NCBI GenBank assembly: GCA_964036295.1
Contig: OZ038466.1
Location: 682,001-746,000, forward strand
From: Plumapathes pennacea
Taxonomy: Eukaryota; Cnidaria; Anthozoa; Antipatharia; Myriopathidae
Length of the DNA stretch: 64,000 bases
Reading direction: 5' to 3'
Numbering within the stretch: the first letter of the stretch is position 1; each line of letters opens with the position of its first letter. This document shows, in pieces, positions 1 to 11,742 of the stretch. The notes beneath the pieces were generated by a model. That model was not told the origin of the DNA and ran no database searches. It saw only the letters and a list, made by a program, of their open reading frames with translations. A program made the position numbers and the translations under genes.

Positions 1-134
1 GGCATGCTCCTCCAGAAAAAAAGTTTGACACTTTACTCTCCAAAACGCCATTTTGTTGAGGTTAGAACTACAGTTTAAGCAATATTTTAAACATGTACTT
101 TAGTTAAGAAGAGAAAAAATATTATATACTGCAC

Positions 135-599
135 CTTGACATCTTTTGACGGAACTCCCTGAACTTTCCCTTCCCGGATTACCTCGGTTGGTCGGTTGTT
201 CACCTCTCTATCACTCTTGTGTCTCAGCCAGTCTTCGTAACCCTGTTATACAACAGTTGATTATTCGAGGCTAGGCAAATATCCTCTGACAACTACGCTA
301 CATGATTATTATAATGCACAAAAAATACATGTTGTATAGTAGGCTACTTATAAAACCTCGCTTCCTAAAAAAGGTCCAAATGATGCAATATGTGCCACTA
401 CAGTACATTGTATATGTCACTTTGACCCTTTCATTATAATAATGAACAATAAAAGTAGGTCACCTGTTTAACAGCAGTGACAGTGATGACAAATACTAAT
501 GGTAAAATGCTTGTGACGGGGCTTACGGGGCTGTCAATGAAAAGCTGTTGACAAAAAAAATATTAATGAAATAAATATTAGATAATCAAGTAGTTTCAT

Positions 600-655
<56 letters not shown>

Positions 656-3639
656 GATCTACAATATTAATCCCTGACATTAGTTGGGACACTTATTCAA
701 TAGCAGGTGCAGTTACTCATCCTCCGGCCTCCTCCCTCCCCCAATGTTGGTTCTAGGTGCTGTGACATACAAACCAACATTGGGGGATGGGAAAGTGCAA
801 AGTGTCCCAACAATTAGGTCCAAGATTGTAGACTAACAAGCTTAATCTGAATATGAGTGAATGAAGGATGATCATTGTGTGTATGTACAGACCAAAAAAA
901 AAAAAAAAAAAAAAAGAGAGAGAGAGAGAGAAAGAGAGAAAAAAGAAAAACAGAATACATAGCAAACAAATCAAAACAGACAAAAAAGCCTTTTACCTGT
1001 ATGGTTCCAATACAGAGAAAATAGAAGTTTGCAATACGTCTGAACTGCTCAAATAAATTCTTGGGAAAAAAGTTCCACAAGGTGTACTGAAAAAGAAAAT
1101 AATGTCCTTATTATAAATCAAATTTAGCTGTCTGTATATCTTGTACAGTACAGTACATAATTCAATACAATACAATAATTGAAGCTTGTTGGTTTCAACT
1201 GCGTACATCATAATAAATGAGAGCCACCTAATCGCAATTACCAAAATTTATCATTGATTGGTAGTAAAATATATCAAGGGTACAGTTCGCTGCAGAAAAT
1301 TAGCTTACCTGTAGAACTGGAGGCTTTATTAAACTTAAATTATAGTTCCCATGTACTTTTATCATGCAAGATTAGATCCATCAGCCTGCACAGATGAACC
1401 CACTAACCTTGGAGGTGACGACTTCATTATCTGCATATCTTCGCTGTTTGATTGCCACTTCAGGGTCATCACTTGGGTACCGGTTCAAGATGTAAACTGT
1501 GCGCCACTCCTCATCGTACCGAGAACCACCAGAAAAAAAGTCCTGTGCAAATGAAAATTGTTGCAAAATTAAAATGACAGTTGAAATATACAAAAATATA
1601 TATTACAGTCACTAGGATGTAGCAAAAACTAAAATGGCAGAACACTCAGTAGCCATGACACTCACTAGCCCAGGTAATTGTATTGTATTATTAGACCAAA
1701 CAGCTTTCACCTGGGAAAGTTGTAAGGAAAATGATCTATTAGCTCCCAATAAGAAAGTCTCAGGTAGCCCTAGGCAAGCATTCACACAGCTTCTGTTGAG
1801 CTCTGAGTTACATCTAAATATCATTCTATTTTTTCAACATTTTTTTTATTTTCTGGTAAATGGTGACTGATATGGTCAAACAATGGTAATTTATCAGAAA
1901 ACTGAAATGAGCATGATTTTTATGACTAACTGTGGTGCTTTAGTAATTTTATGGTTTAAAGGAAGTATTGATTAATATGCTCCCCAAATTTAAGGTGAAA
2001 AAAATATATATCTTTTTCTGCTAGAGAGATTCTCTAACATTTGTGCTACTGCCAGTATATTTGTAAGTGTCAGTGAAAATACAGTTATTAGCATAGATAC
2101 TGGCTCATTAATAGCTTTTCAAAGTTAAAACCTTGCACCTCAGTATTATAATTTTGCCATTAAGACTATTTTGACAATAAATAGTTTAGCATATGCAAAA
2201 TACTTTTGTTATAAAATGAAAGTATTGTGATTTGCTAGCACAAATGAATTATCCAGAAATTTCTCAATTGGGTCCTGTGTGTTTGTATGGACTATAACCA
2301 TAGCAACCACACCTGAATGTTCTGCTGCACTTCAATCTATGAGGACAAATGTAACCATTTGTTCACTTCAATTTTGGTTTTGCTTGCTTGGTTCTGTTAT
2401 ACACATTTTTCCAGGGCCATTTTGCAAGGGGAAAAAATGAGAAAAATTGAAAAAAAAAAAAAAAAAAAAAAAAAAGGAACCAGTTACATTTACATTACAT
2501 GTCACTGGTATATATTGAGCAGGTGATTGTTGCTAAAATATATTTATTCAAATATTATCTTGAACTAAGAATATATAAGGGTTTTTTTTTAGAATCGTAT
2601 ATCATAGATAATCTTGATAAACGATGGCTGCAGTAACAATTTTTGTACCCTTTTTCACTGTACGACGTTTTACACTAAAATAATTGAGGTTGACGATACA
2701 AATCAGGTTGTTGTTACGATCGATACTGTGAGAAGTTTTCATACGTATTAAATAGAAACAGCGCAATATTTCTCGAACTTGGATGTGTTATTCCTCTCCG
2801 CTTGACATGTGATCAATTATTCATAACATGGACTCAAACCGAAATTATATAAACTTGAGAAGAAAAAGAAACGAAAATAATTTCGATCAAAATAAAAAGG
2901 AGAATCGATTTCGTGATTATGTGCACGCGATTAAGGCATTAGTTCGAAAACGAATAAAAAACAGTTAAACTTGACGGACTTCTCGTAAACTCGAGAAGTT
3001 CAAGTTGTACATAGCAGAAAAACAGCGATAATCGGAGCCCGGCAACAGAAGGTGACTATTGTAAACATATCTTTCGTTGACTCAAGAACAACTTTTAATC
3101 GACAGTTTGCGGTTTTTCAAATCGTCGTTTACTTTATCTATCCAACACTCTTGCCAAATCTTAGAACTGATTTCAAAACTGATCGCACAGCGTAAATACA
3201 GTACACATACAGTTATGCTTCCAAAACAAACAGGGATATTCGCTGGAAACTGATATGAAAAGAGCGGATGGGGAGTCTGCTTACAGTCAACATGTGACAG
3301 ATCGCAATCGAATTTTTTTGGGAAATGTTTAAAGTCTTCTTGAACCTAAAAAAACTGTACGAATCTGAAACCGAAAGTCAAAGTTTCGAAGGAATTTTGT
3401 CGTTTATCGGCTAGGAAATAAATAATTGAGTGAACCATTCTCAAGAAGATGTAATTTCCCGAACCCACGTTTTTTTTCACGCTACTACAATCACTTGAGC
3501 TTACACAATGCTGAAGGTAGCATTTCTTTACTTCTCTAGAGGAAACAAATTTGAATTGTCTTCACATAAATATCATTACGGTAATTGTGACCACGGCAAC
3601 ACCTACCAGAACCCGATTCTTTAGTCGTCCAAGAGACAT
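135..3639 (-). CDS. ATP11: P4-ATPase phospholipid flippase, ATP11 class (N-terminal exons, partial)
   Basis: Minus-strand exons are 3607-3639 (ATG at 3637-3639), 1408-1542, 997-1086, 464-544 and 135-242. All have GT/AG borders and are phase 0, giving 149 codons before the window edge. The product begins with the actuator and first transmembrane region of a P4-ATPase. [38 protein letters not shown] and [11 protein letters not shown] are the hallmark N-terminal motifs of the ATP11A/B/C flippases. These enzymes move aminophospholipids to the cytosolic leaflet of plasma or endosomal membrane, with a CDC50 subunit. The catalytic DKTG and later transmembrane segments lie beyond the left edge. The 11-codon first exon ([11 protein letters not shown]) is short and has no family conservation; it was chosen because its ATG, frame and GTAGGT donor fit exactly and it abuts the shared promoter. 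The exact ATP11 paralogue cannot be decided here. The class call is firm; exon 1 is about 0.6 certain. Confidence 0.92.
602..652. repeat. (TA)n microsatellite
   Basis: About 25 uninterrupted TA units in an intron of the ATP11-like gene. Confidence 0.98.
894..945. repeat. Poly-A / (GA)n low-complexity tract
   Basis: A run of about 21 A, then GA repeats and A-rich sequence, inside an ATP11-like intron just downstream of exon 997-1086 on the minus strand. Confidence 0.95.
1543..3606 (-). other. First intron of the ATP11-like gene
   Basis: About 2.1 kb between coding exons 1 and 2. It is AT-rich with poly-A (2450-2476) and other homopolymer runs. No additional exon or RNA gene could be supported in it. 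Confidence 0.6.
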
Positions 3640-3835
3640 GCCGATATGAGATCAGCACAGCAAACTCATGCGGGCTTCAGCGACGGGCCTTCAGAGTCTG
3701 CCAGATAAGGAAGTCAACCCCTGAGAGAACATTAAAACTGCACCGCACTTTCTCGTGATACCGAATTGTTGGTCCACCTGGACTATCTTTGTAACCTGGC
3801 CTGCGGCTTGGTTACACAGCTCCTCCTTCCCTAAC
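3640..3835. promoter_or_regulatory. Shared head-to-head promoter of ATP11-like gene and NELFA
   Basis: Only 196 bp separate the two divergent start codons (minus ATG at 3637-3639, plus ATG at 3836-3838). Both 5' UTRs and core promoters must overlap or sit here. No clear TATA box is visible, which fits a bidirectional housekeeping-type promoter. This is inference from gene positions; the transcription start sites are unknown. Confidence 0.7.
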
Positions 3836-6800
3836 ATGGCGAGTGTCAGACAAGTTGATACCGCTTTATGGCTGCACAATAAACTATCCAGCGACGATCC
3901 ATGGTCTGGAAGCAGTCTACGGTCTTTACTGACTCCAGATGTCCTAAGGAATATTCCAGAGTGCTTTCACAGGCTTGAAACCCAAGTGAAAGTCAAGTTT
4001 CTCACAGCGTTTCTCCACATCCCTCGTAGAGTGTTGGATGAAACGAGCATTGAATTGGGAGAAATTTTGGAAATAGGTTCGCAGGATGAGGATGAGTGGG
4101 TTCGGGTTTTGTGTGAAGTTTTGAAGTATTATCCTAATACCGGCATGTTGAACGTTCACTTGGAGGAAGCAAGTCCAGTCTTTGGTGAAGTTTGTCGGGA
4201 GATACGAAACGTTCGTGAGTATTTTAATACTAAAAGCATAAAATGTATTCTGCATTTTTAGCTCTAATTTGATGGGTTATTTTAATATCGGTGTAAAAGT
4301 TTCGATCTTTCATCAAACAATCGCGGGATAAATTCGGGGATAAACTCAGCTGTTATGCCACAGAGTATAATAAATTTAAATTACTATATAATTATCTTTA
4401 CTGGTCATCACAGTACATAGCTATTGAAGGGAAATCAAAACATTTGCTTGATAGGCAAGAAGTACACTTCTGGAGGGCAGTAATCGCTGGATCAAATGAG
4501 ATAACTCCGGGTGTCCTGCAGGGGATGTGTTCCCAACACGCCCAGGTCTACATTTAAATCCTTAAATGGACCACATTGGTTTGGCTTTCTAGTGGTTTAT
4601 TGGGCAGAACTCACTTGTTTATTGATTCAAATGACTTCTTATCCTGTCGTGTGCCTGGTGTTCCTTTTTGGGCACACAACAGGTTGAGGGTGGTCAAGAG
4701 AAGGGGCTTGGGTCCAGGTGGTCATTCCCATGCAAGCCCCCTCTGACTTTTTGCAGCTGCTCAAAACTGTCTTTATTCTATCCACATGTGTAGTAGCACA
4801 TTCAGACAGCAGTTCTCTTCTGCCACTTGAGTGTCCCTATCTGAATCGCACAGCCCTTCAGGCCCTCGTCGGCCAACAGCCTGCACTGCCGAAACACTTC
4901 ACACTTCGCAGAAAGCCAAAATCAGCAGCACTCAGGGCAGAACTTGCTGCAAAAGGTGAGTCAAACAGGGTATTTGTTGCTTCCTGTTTTTTCATTGATT
5001 ACTTAATACAGGTACACAAATGCAACCTGACCTACATGAACTGTGTGAATTTATTTCCCAGCTAATGAAGCCATGGCAGCACAGAAGAAGGCAGGAAGTG
5101 CTGCATCACATAAACCACAGTCACCAGCCAAGAAGTTTGAAGCTCCAGGTGATTCTATTCCAATTGATGGGTAGATGTGCAGTGTTCATGCATGCAATGA
5201 ACTACATAGTACTTACAGCCCTACTATGTCTATAAGCTTGTTTGGTTATGGTTAGTTTGTTTTAGTTAGCATCACTGCAACCATAATGTCCTTATGTTTT
5301 TTCTTATCTTATTTTTTTTAGTAAGGATTACACCCAGGGCTGGATCATCACATGGCTTCCTTCGTCCACCATCTGGCCGCCCATCAACTTCTGGCAGTTC
5401 TGGATCACGTAGCATCATTTCAGCAGCTACACTCAAACAACATGGAAGAACAAAGGTACAGTAGTGAACAACACAGCAGTCTGGAACTCCACAAATACTA
5501 GTGGATATGTGTAGACAATCTCCATTCCTTTTTATGTCATAGGTAGAGTGGCAAATGTGAGAAAGAGTCGAGTTTTAGGAGCTACATGTACAGTATGACA
5601 TTCAGTTTGATGTGGATGCTGTCTTGTGTTGCAGCTGTTAGACATCAATGAACAACCTATTGGAGGAGGGCGAGAAGTGAAAAGGAGAAAGCTGAAGATG
5701 CAAGGTCATAAAAATGCAATGGAGATCATATTCATCTGAAAAGTTGATCCAGCTGAGGCATACTCTAGCATTCGTTTTGGTTTTGGTTGAGAGTTAAAAA
5801 GAAGAAACTTATGACACATTATATTTCAGCACTCACAATGTATGCTGCTGCAGATTAAAACTTGTTATACTACAAGAAGTAGTGATTCTGCCTTTTTCTA
5901 GGCATGAAAATGTTGTGTATTAATCTCTAGATACCGACCAAGCTGAAGATGCCAAACAGAAGAAGACAGACACTAGCAAGTCTCAGGAACCTTCTACTCC
6001 AAAGTATGCTGCAGGCCTGACTCCAATGATATCACAGGCCAAGGTATAGACTCAATACACCTTGATATTCAAGTTTCCCCACTAGGAAACATGTTACTGT
6101 AATGAACAGACAGCCATCTATTGGCCTTACTTATGTGTTGCTTATTTATCTTTCAGCCATCAACAAGTCCCGACACCCTGTCTACAAGTGCTTCTGCTGC
6201 TCCACCTACCCCCTCTTATGCTGTATTGTCAGGAGCAGCTCCTGTCACTACCTCCCAGAGTAATAATCCTGGTGCCCAGACCCCTGCAGGAGCAGAACCA
6301 TCACTCAGTGAAAGCACCATTAACCTGAAGAGAGAACTTGAGGTTTGTACTGTAGGAAATGTGAGGGGGAGGGGGTGCGGATGGGAACTGAGTAGGGGAG
6401 GCATAGGGGTAAATTGGCATCAGTGGAAGTTGAACTGCAGGGGACAAAGGAATGAACAATCTAAGGATAGTCCAACTTGTAAAATACACATCCATGTATA
6501 GAGGATATTACATGGCGGCGCGAAGATATGAATTTTATTTTCGAGTGGTAAAATATTGTTTTAACCACGAGAAAATAAAAGTCATCTTCAAGCCGCCGTG
6601 TAATTTTCTTTTTATTATATTAGACAGGAGTGTTTTACGAGAAATTGCACAAACCGTGCAAAAGCGGGAAATGATGGCAACGATATCCTCACTAGTGAGG
6701 ATATGGAAAATACGCCACTCGGGTCCTGGATGTAGTTTCATATGGATTTTATGCACGGTATATTTTCCAGTAAAACACTCATGTCTATATAATAAAAATG

Positions 6801-7098
6801 TTTATTGGGCTCTGGCTATGAGTGACCCATTACAGTAGTCTTTGTGTAATGTTCCTTAAAGATGCACATGGAACAACAGAGACAACTTATGTTCAGGGAA
6901 AGGCAACAGAAACAAGCAGCCGCAGCAGCAATGGCCAACTTGTCAACAGCATCCAGTTCAGCGTCTTCCTCGCTACCAACAAACACCCCAGCTGCCAGCC
7001 GTGCAAACCAGCCAGCTGCTGGAACATCCACTGCCTCAGCATCTACAGGCTCAACCTCTTCACCTGCAACGATGACAACATCTCAACAGCAGCAGACA

Positions 7099-7130
<32 letters not shown>

Positions 7131-8936
7131 GCAACAGCAACAGGAACAACAGCAACAGGACAACAAGCGTCAGTTGTCACTGTCGGTAAGTTCTGGTTGT
7201 CACTTGCTTACAAACATCACCATTTTATCTCAAAATGATAGACACCAGTGAGAAAGTCATTAAATCAGAGCTTACTGTAAATTACTGAAACTTTTGGATT
7301 TTCCCAACCGTTGATGCCAAGACCATTTGTACATGGTCATATTTTGAATGAGTTGCTTTAGCTCTTAAATGACTTGTGTATAGACAAAGGATTGATTGAT
7401 TGACCAGTCACAGCAGCAACCATAAATACCATCATCTGACTCTGAAGATGACTGCTCAGGGGGTCCAAACTTCAGTCACCAACAACAGTCTTGTATCTAT
7501 TTATTTGTCTAGTATCTATTTACTTGTCTAGTACCTACTAGTCATTCACCTTTCCTTCCGAGCAGTTTTCCCTCATCACTATGAGCAAATGAGACACATT
7601 ATGCACTGGAATTTTGTTTCCAGAATATATTGAAACTTTCATAATTTTAGAACAAGATGCGGTATGTCGAATTCTACTATACTACCACGCAACACCATCT
7701 ATCAATTGCCACAACAGCATAACTATGTACCATAACTAACTGTATCATATCTAAAAGCGGCAAAGTCTAGATACGGTAACTCCTTCTTAATGGACTAGGA
7801 GTGGTCCCTGTTTTTTTATTTCTATTTTAATTTTTTTCCTTTTTTTCATTCATTTTACTCTAACTGAACCCTCTCTATAAGACAGACATCTCTATTAAAA
7901 ACGAACAGTTGGAGTTAGTCCGAGGTTGTCCGTTTTGGAGGGAGTTGATTGTACACTATACTATTGATTGACACTCCTGCATCATGAGCTTGTTGTATCG
8001 GCACTCATCAAGTTCTGTTATCTTATCAGCGGGAACAAATGTTAGCAGCTCATGAGATGTTCCGCAATGCCAACCGTGTGAGCAGGACTGAGAAAGCCTT
8101 AATCCTCGGCTTCATGGCCGGTGCGCGAGGTAAGTCTAATAATACAGTGCAAAGTCGTGACTGCCAACACAATCTATACAGCGTTCAGCATATCCACATG
8201 CAATCTAACTTTTCAACCTCTTAATTCGGCTTACCATTTATTCAGCGAATTGCGACCTTGTAACAGTTGTGGCGTCTATAATTAATATCCTGGCTGTTTT
8301 GTTTTTTTTTTGTTTTTTTTTTGTTTTTTATTATTATTATTATTATTATTATTTTTTTTTTTTTTTTTTTTTTTTTTTTGTGGCGTTCTGATCAAAGCGG
8401 TAATTTGTGTCCCGGTCCGTGAAGTTGTCAGGTTAGCGACATATTGCTTGATCTGATGTGATTGATGATTTCCTGATCGCTATCTTGGCTGAAATCACCC
8501 GTAATAAGTACCAAGATGACCCGCTGGCTGAATAATCAACTAAACATACTTTGTTATATCTTGTCTGTTTATACTTCTCGAACGCATGTTTTTTTCCCGC
8601 ATTTTGAATATATTCTTACTCCGGTATTTTGTTCAACTGTGTGGCTTGCAATTTCCACACGACCAAAAGAGATGGTTTGATGGAGGGGATAATGTTAAGA
8701 CTGGTCCCTTCTTAAACCGAACTTGTGTGCTTCCTTTAGACAAACCCTTCAACCATCAAGGGCCGATCATCACCATCAAGTTAAGCGAGAACACAGAGAC
8801 CTCCCAAGCCGCAGATGGTGGTCAACAGACTCTTCTGGTCGAGATGTTGTTCGAGATGAATTACGACACGGGTCACTGGAGAAGGCTGAAAAGAACTCGA
8901 GTATTGTCCAAACAAACTGGCTCGACACAGGACTAA
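3836..8936 (+). CDS. NELFA: Negative elongation factor A (NELF-A), complete
   Basis: Ten exons: 3836-4214, 4806-4955, 5062-5148, 5322-5455, 5635-5704, 5931-6043, 6157-6342, 6862-7185, 8030-8129 and 8740-8936. They sum to 1740 nt (579 aa) in one continuous frame; human NELF-A is about 528 aa. NELF-A belongs to the four-subunit NELF complex that pauses RNA polymerase II near promoters. The N-terminal NELF-C-binding domain (about residues 1-175) shows TALWLHNKLSSDDPW, LLPLECPYLNRTAL and FTLRRKPKSAALRAEL. KLLDINEQ.. followed by VKRRKLK and KYAAGLT match the middle region. The C-terminus has MFRNANRVSRTEKALILGFM, IITIKLSENTE and LLVEMLFEMNYDTGHW. Residues about 311-481 form a disordered Ser/Thr/Pro/Ala- and Gln-rich tentacle with a long polyQ. 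An upstream in-frame ATG at 3755 exists, but MASVRQ at 3836 aligns with the family start. Confidence 0.97.
6498..6800 (+). mobile_element. Non-autonomous inverted-repeat element, copy A
   Basis: This NELFA-intron segment is matched in inverse orientation by 24255-24605. Shared landmarks are the GGCGGCGCGAAGA start, paired TTTTATTTTCGAGTGG-like motifs, the internal palindrome CCTCACTAGTGAGG, and related AAAACACTC-type arms next to TATATAATAAAA. Dispersion and internal inverted repeats suggest a MITE-like DNA element. No coding capacity is seen. Confidence 0.75.
7100..7165 (+). repeat. Coding CAA/CAG (polyQ) repeat in NELFA exon 8
   Basis: A mostly CAA, partly CAG microsatellite is translated as an almost pure glutamine run in the NELF-A disordered region. 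Mixed codons make it more stable than a pure CAG tract. Confidence 0.9.
8288..8380. repeat. T-rich / (ATT)n low-complexity tract
   Basis: Poly-T runs and an ATT microsatellite in the last NELFA intron. Confidence 0.9.
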
Positions 8937-9059
8937 AGACGCACGGAAAGGTTGTGCAGAGTCTACGTTTCTCAGCAGCGAGGTTAAATCGCAGCGAAAT
9001 TTGCAAACAGCCTGATTTACGAGGTGTATAGAGTGGCACAGAAACAAGGACCCTTATGT

Positions 9060-9345
9060 TCCCAAGATCGGAGTAAGGAGACGTAAACGTAACTTTTGAT
9101 AAGCCCATCCAAGGCGGGAACAAGGAACCGTATACCATGCTCATATGGGACCTACATGCCAAGGAGACGAAAATGTAACATTTTACAAGCCCTGCATTCA
9201 AGGCGGGACCAAGGAACCGTTTATCATGCTCACATGGGGCCTACATGCCACGAAAATGTAACTTTTGATACGGAACCAAGGAACCTGGTGAAGGAAAATG
9301 TATTCTTAAGGTAACATTTGATGAACTCTTCCCAGTACGAGACCA
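9060..9345. repeat. Degenerate tandem repeat (period about 90 bp)
   Basis: Three to four diverged copies of a unit containing AAGGCGGGA(A/C)CAAGGAACCGT, CATGCTCA(T/C)ATGGG, CCTACATGCCA and GAAAATGTAAC. The array starts about 120 bp past the NELFA stop and may lie in its 3' UTR; an AATAAA follows near 9482. Confidence 0.8.
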
Positions 9346-10840
9346 AGAGGGGGACACGTTTTTTGAGAAGGCTCGCGCAGGGAGTGTGAAAAGACATGCG
9401 CACTCTACTCCAGCTATTGATGGGCTGTGCAATCTGTTGCTTGGGATTCTTAGCTTTCCGTGTTGAGTTTAAAACTCTGAGGAATAAAACAATTCACGCC
9501 CGCATTTGTCGCATTACTTTTCTTTCTGTGTCTCTGCTTCTTTGTTTGTCTTCTAACCTAAATTTCACTAGCCTGGTACTCAGGTTATCTTTCTGTCTGT
9601 ATCTGTGTCTGCCACTGTCTCCATGTTTTTTTGTGTGTGTTCCCGCATGTCCCCAGTATTTGTTTTTCTGCATACATGTACCTATGTTTCATTTCATTTT
9701 ATGACTCAAAGCAGCCATTTTGTGTAGATTTATACTCAATTCTAGAACGATCCAGATCAAAGAAGAACTAATTTTAAGAACAATTGTTTTATTTCGACCT
9801 CTGTGTCAAAGCGCTGTGAGTTATGAGACAATAAATTGTTACATTCATTTCACGCACCGGGTATTTTTAACTGAGTTCTGGCCGCTCGGGTGCCACCCCT
9901 AACTAGATGTTTTATTGTTTAATTTTTAGTTCCCGCTCTAACATGTTGGACTTGTATTGAAGCCTGTTGGTCACCGTGCCACAGTCAAGTCTCGCTATAA
10001 AAGCGTATTAGTATACTGACGCCTTTGCGACGGTGTAAAAAGCTTAGAAACTCAACCGAAACAAAATCCCTGGCGTTTGCCTGGTTTTCACGTAAGCCCA
10101 AGCGCAAGCACAAGACAGGCTCGACGCAAACGCAAGAATAAAACGAAAAAAAAAAAACCAATGTGCTTCAGCTGCTTGCTTTCACTTGATAAAACCACCA
10201 ACAATTCAAAGTGTAAAGCCGCTAACCGGACAGTTGTTCATTTTATAACTTCAAAATTCCAAGATGTTCCAAGAACTGCAGAGACCAAAAGGTATACTCG
10301 TTTCTTCCTCTCGCAAGTCGGTTTTTTTGAACATCTTGTTTGTTTTGTCTTAAATTATAGATGCGCACTTGGCACGGCATATCGTCTCACGCACGGCTTG
10401 ATGATTATTCACAAAAGAACCCACAAGAATAGGAAACCTGGTTTCCATAGCAACTGGCGCCATTTCTGGTTTGCGTGTTAGTTTGGCACAAAAGATCCGT
10501 GATCGATGGATCCATTATGCTCGGATACGTATTATAAGTCTTATCAAGATAAGCGCTCGTGAGGTCTTGAAGCCTTCAAGAATGTTTGTGGAAAGTGTTT
10601 ATTCAGATTTCTTTTGGGGTGCGTTCGGACTGCACCACAAATTTCACCCGATGTGCTGAGCAGGTTCAGTCACGCTACAGTGCTAAAACAAGAGGCTTGT
10701 TGATTAGAATTTTGTATTGTAGCCGATGTTTGCACGAGCAATTATATGCTATAAAAAAGGCTGCCATTATAGCCATTTTAGCCATTCTTTATCTTGTGTC
10801 GTAATGAAGTTCTCAGTTAAAGGAAATCTCATACCCCGCT

Positions 10841-10880
10841 CCAAAAAAAGAAAGAAAGAAAGAAAGAAAGAAAGAAAAAT
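10841..10880. repeat. (AAAG)n microsatellite
   Basis: About nine GAAA/AAAG units upstream of the adhesion GPCR gene. Confidence 0.95.
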
Positions 10881-11742
10881 GAAAAAAGAAAACGAGAAAA
10901 GCAAGTCGGCGAGGCGACCACAGGAAAGATTCAAACCTTCCACATTGCTACAATTTGTTTCCACTTTATTAGAACAGAGTTAACTGAATTCAAATCTTCG
11001 GTATTACGCGTTAACCATAATGCTGTGCTAATCCTTCCAAGCTCTACCGCAGAGCAAATTGACTTGACGAGGATGTATTGTATTAATGGGAAGTGCAGTT
11101 GTGCATTAAAGTTCTTCGGAAAAGCGTCAGCTTCTAACTGAAACCACAATCTGAAACTAGCAGCACCATTGTTTTAATTGCACGGAAATGAACTTGGTGG
11201 AGTGAAGTTAATAATTAACTACACTTTCGGACTAAAATGCGCGACAAAACAAAAACACAAAAACAAAGACAAAGGCCAGCTTTAGTTTCTAACCAATTTA
11301 CCTTGAAACTGAGGTTCGCATTTTAACCAAATTTGAACACCACAACTGAGGTTTTAGTACCTAATCACCCGGAAAGTTAAAGCCCGAGTCGGATATTGCA
11401 AGTAATTGTTTAAGAATCTTGTGGTTATTTTGGCCATATGACTTCACCTCAAAGTCTTTTACATATCACAGCACCAAATTAATGTGCATAATACCGCAAG
11501 GTGTATTTTCAAGTCTTGTGAACAGCAGGAATCCTGTCAAAACCAGCGGGTAACCGCCCTATAATTAGTATTCATTGCCTCGTGCTTTCCGGACAAGTGG
11601 AGCAGCAAGTTGATTGGACAAAGTCACTAACCCCGAACAGAAACAACGAGAGGACAACCAGCCAAGTGTAAACAACTTGTCAGTACCAATGCCCGCACGA
11701 AAAGCAATGCTCTCCAACGAATAACACTTTAGAAGAAATAAG

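Larger units (their letters stand above)
8937..11742. other. Intergenic region between NELFA and the adhesion GPCR
   Basis: It holds the tandem repeat at 9060-9345, a candidate poly-A signal near 9482, an (AAAG)n microsatellite at 10841-10880 and the upstream region of the GPCR. No open frame here shows family motifs or splice structure, and I see no RNA gene. Confidence 0.6.

Noticed and set aside
8776-9201. Minus-strand frame of 141 codons
   Set aside because: Antisense to NELFA exon 10 and the adjacent tandem repeat; no homologous motif.
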